Assembly (NCBI RefSeq): GCF_047638075.1
Contig: NZ_JBLJBV010000046.1
Coordinates: 1 to 22,090, forward strand
DNA from: UBA6197 sp047638075
GTDB lineage: Bacteria; Pseudomonadota; Alphaproteobacteria; Rhodobacterales; Rhodobacteraceae
Length of the DNA: 22,090 nt
Direction: 5' to 3'
In this document: piece after piece, positions 22,040-22,090 of the stretch
Position numbering within the stretch: position 1 is the stretch's first letter
How the letters are laid out: every line of letters starts with the position of its first letter
Notes under the pieces: generated by a model
Told to the model about the DNA's origin: nothing
The model's input: only the letters and a program-made list of their open reading frames with translations
Database searches by the model: none
Translations under genes and position numbers: made by a program

Positions 22040-22090
22040 CTAGCTGGCCCGAAGCTGCATATTTGGGCTTTTATAAGAACAATGGGGGAA

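Overview
The window looks like chromosomal DNA of an alphaproteobacterium, most likely a Rhodobacterales (Roseobacter/Rhodobacter group) species. It is GC-rich and densely packed with short gaps and overlapping stop/start codons. It carries an RpoE–ChrR pair of the Rhodobacter sphaeroides type, Hint-domain proteins of the kind common in roseobacters, and an Mrp–DUF971 fusion. No rRNA, tRNA, CRISPR array or complete insertion sequence was seen.

Positions 1-6660 hold the singlet-oxygen stress block. On the minus strand lie ubiX and the rpoE-chrR pair. Diverging from rpoE on the plus strand is a tightly coupled run: an FAD-dependent amine-oxidase-like protein, a DUF1365 protein, a CFA-synthase-like methyltransferase, a short-chain dehydrogenase and a DUF2177 membrane protein. 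Between the two transcription units sit two back-to-back RpoE-type promoters (TGATCC, 18-base spacer, TAAA), so a single sigma factor probably drives both itself and a membrane-lipid modification operon. By homology this operon may make methylated or furan fatty acids.

Positions 6740-8772 hold two metabolic genes facing each other across a hairpin: an acetamidase/formamidase with an added five-cysteine cluster, and a ferredoxin-reductase-type flavoprotein.

Positions 8886-10456 hold a two-gene module: a secreted-type protein with a VCBS/cadherin-like N-terminus and a Hint autoprocessing domain, coupled through a TTGA overlap to a homolog of the RTX-toxin acyltransferase HlyC. No RTX protoxin or type I exporter is present in the window. 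This is the best candidate for an undescribed system.

Positions 10453-17278 (minus strand) hold an ABC-2 export operon, membrane-fusion protein / RbbA-like double ATPase-permease / YhhJ-like permease, with an FNR-type box upstream, and before it an FtsH protease. Diverging from ftsH is a CBS-pair protein, followed by an Mrp–DUF971 fusion ATPase overlapping a multidomain Nfu-type Fe-S scaffold. The FNR-like site, Fe-S carriers and CBS protein suggest a low-oxygen or redox-adaptation context.

Positions 20632-22039 (minus strand) hold a small DUF5368-like membrane protein and an SQR-like flavoprotein. The flavoprotein loses its FAD-binding N-terminus at an in-frame stop 48 bases from the window edge, so it is broken or the edge sequence is chimeric.
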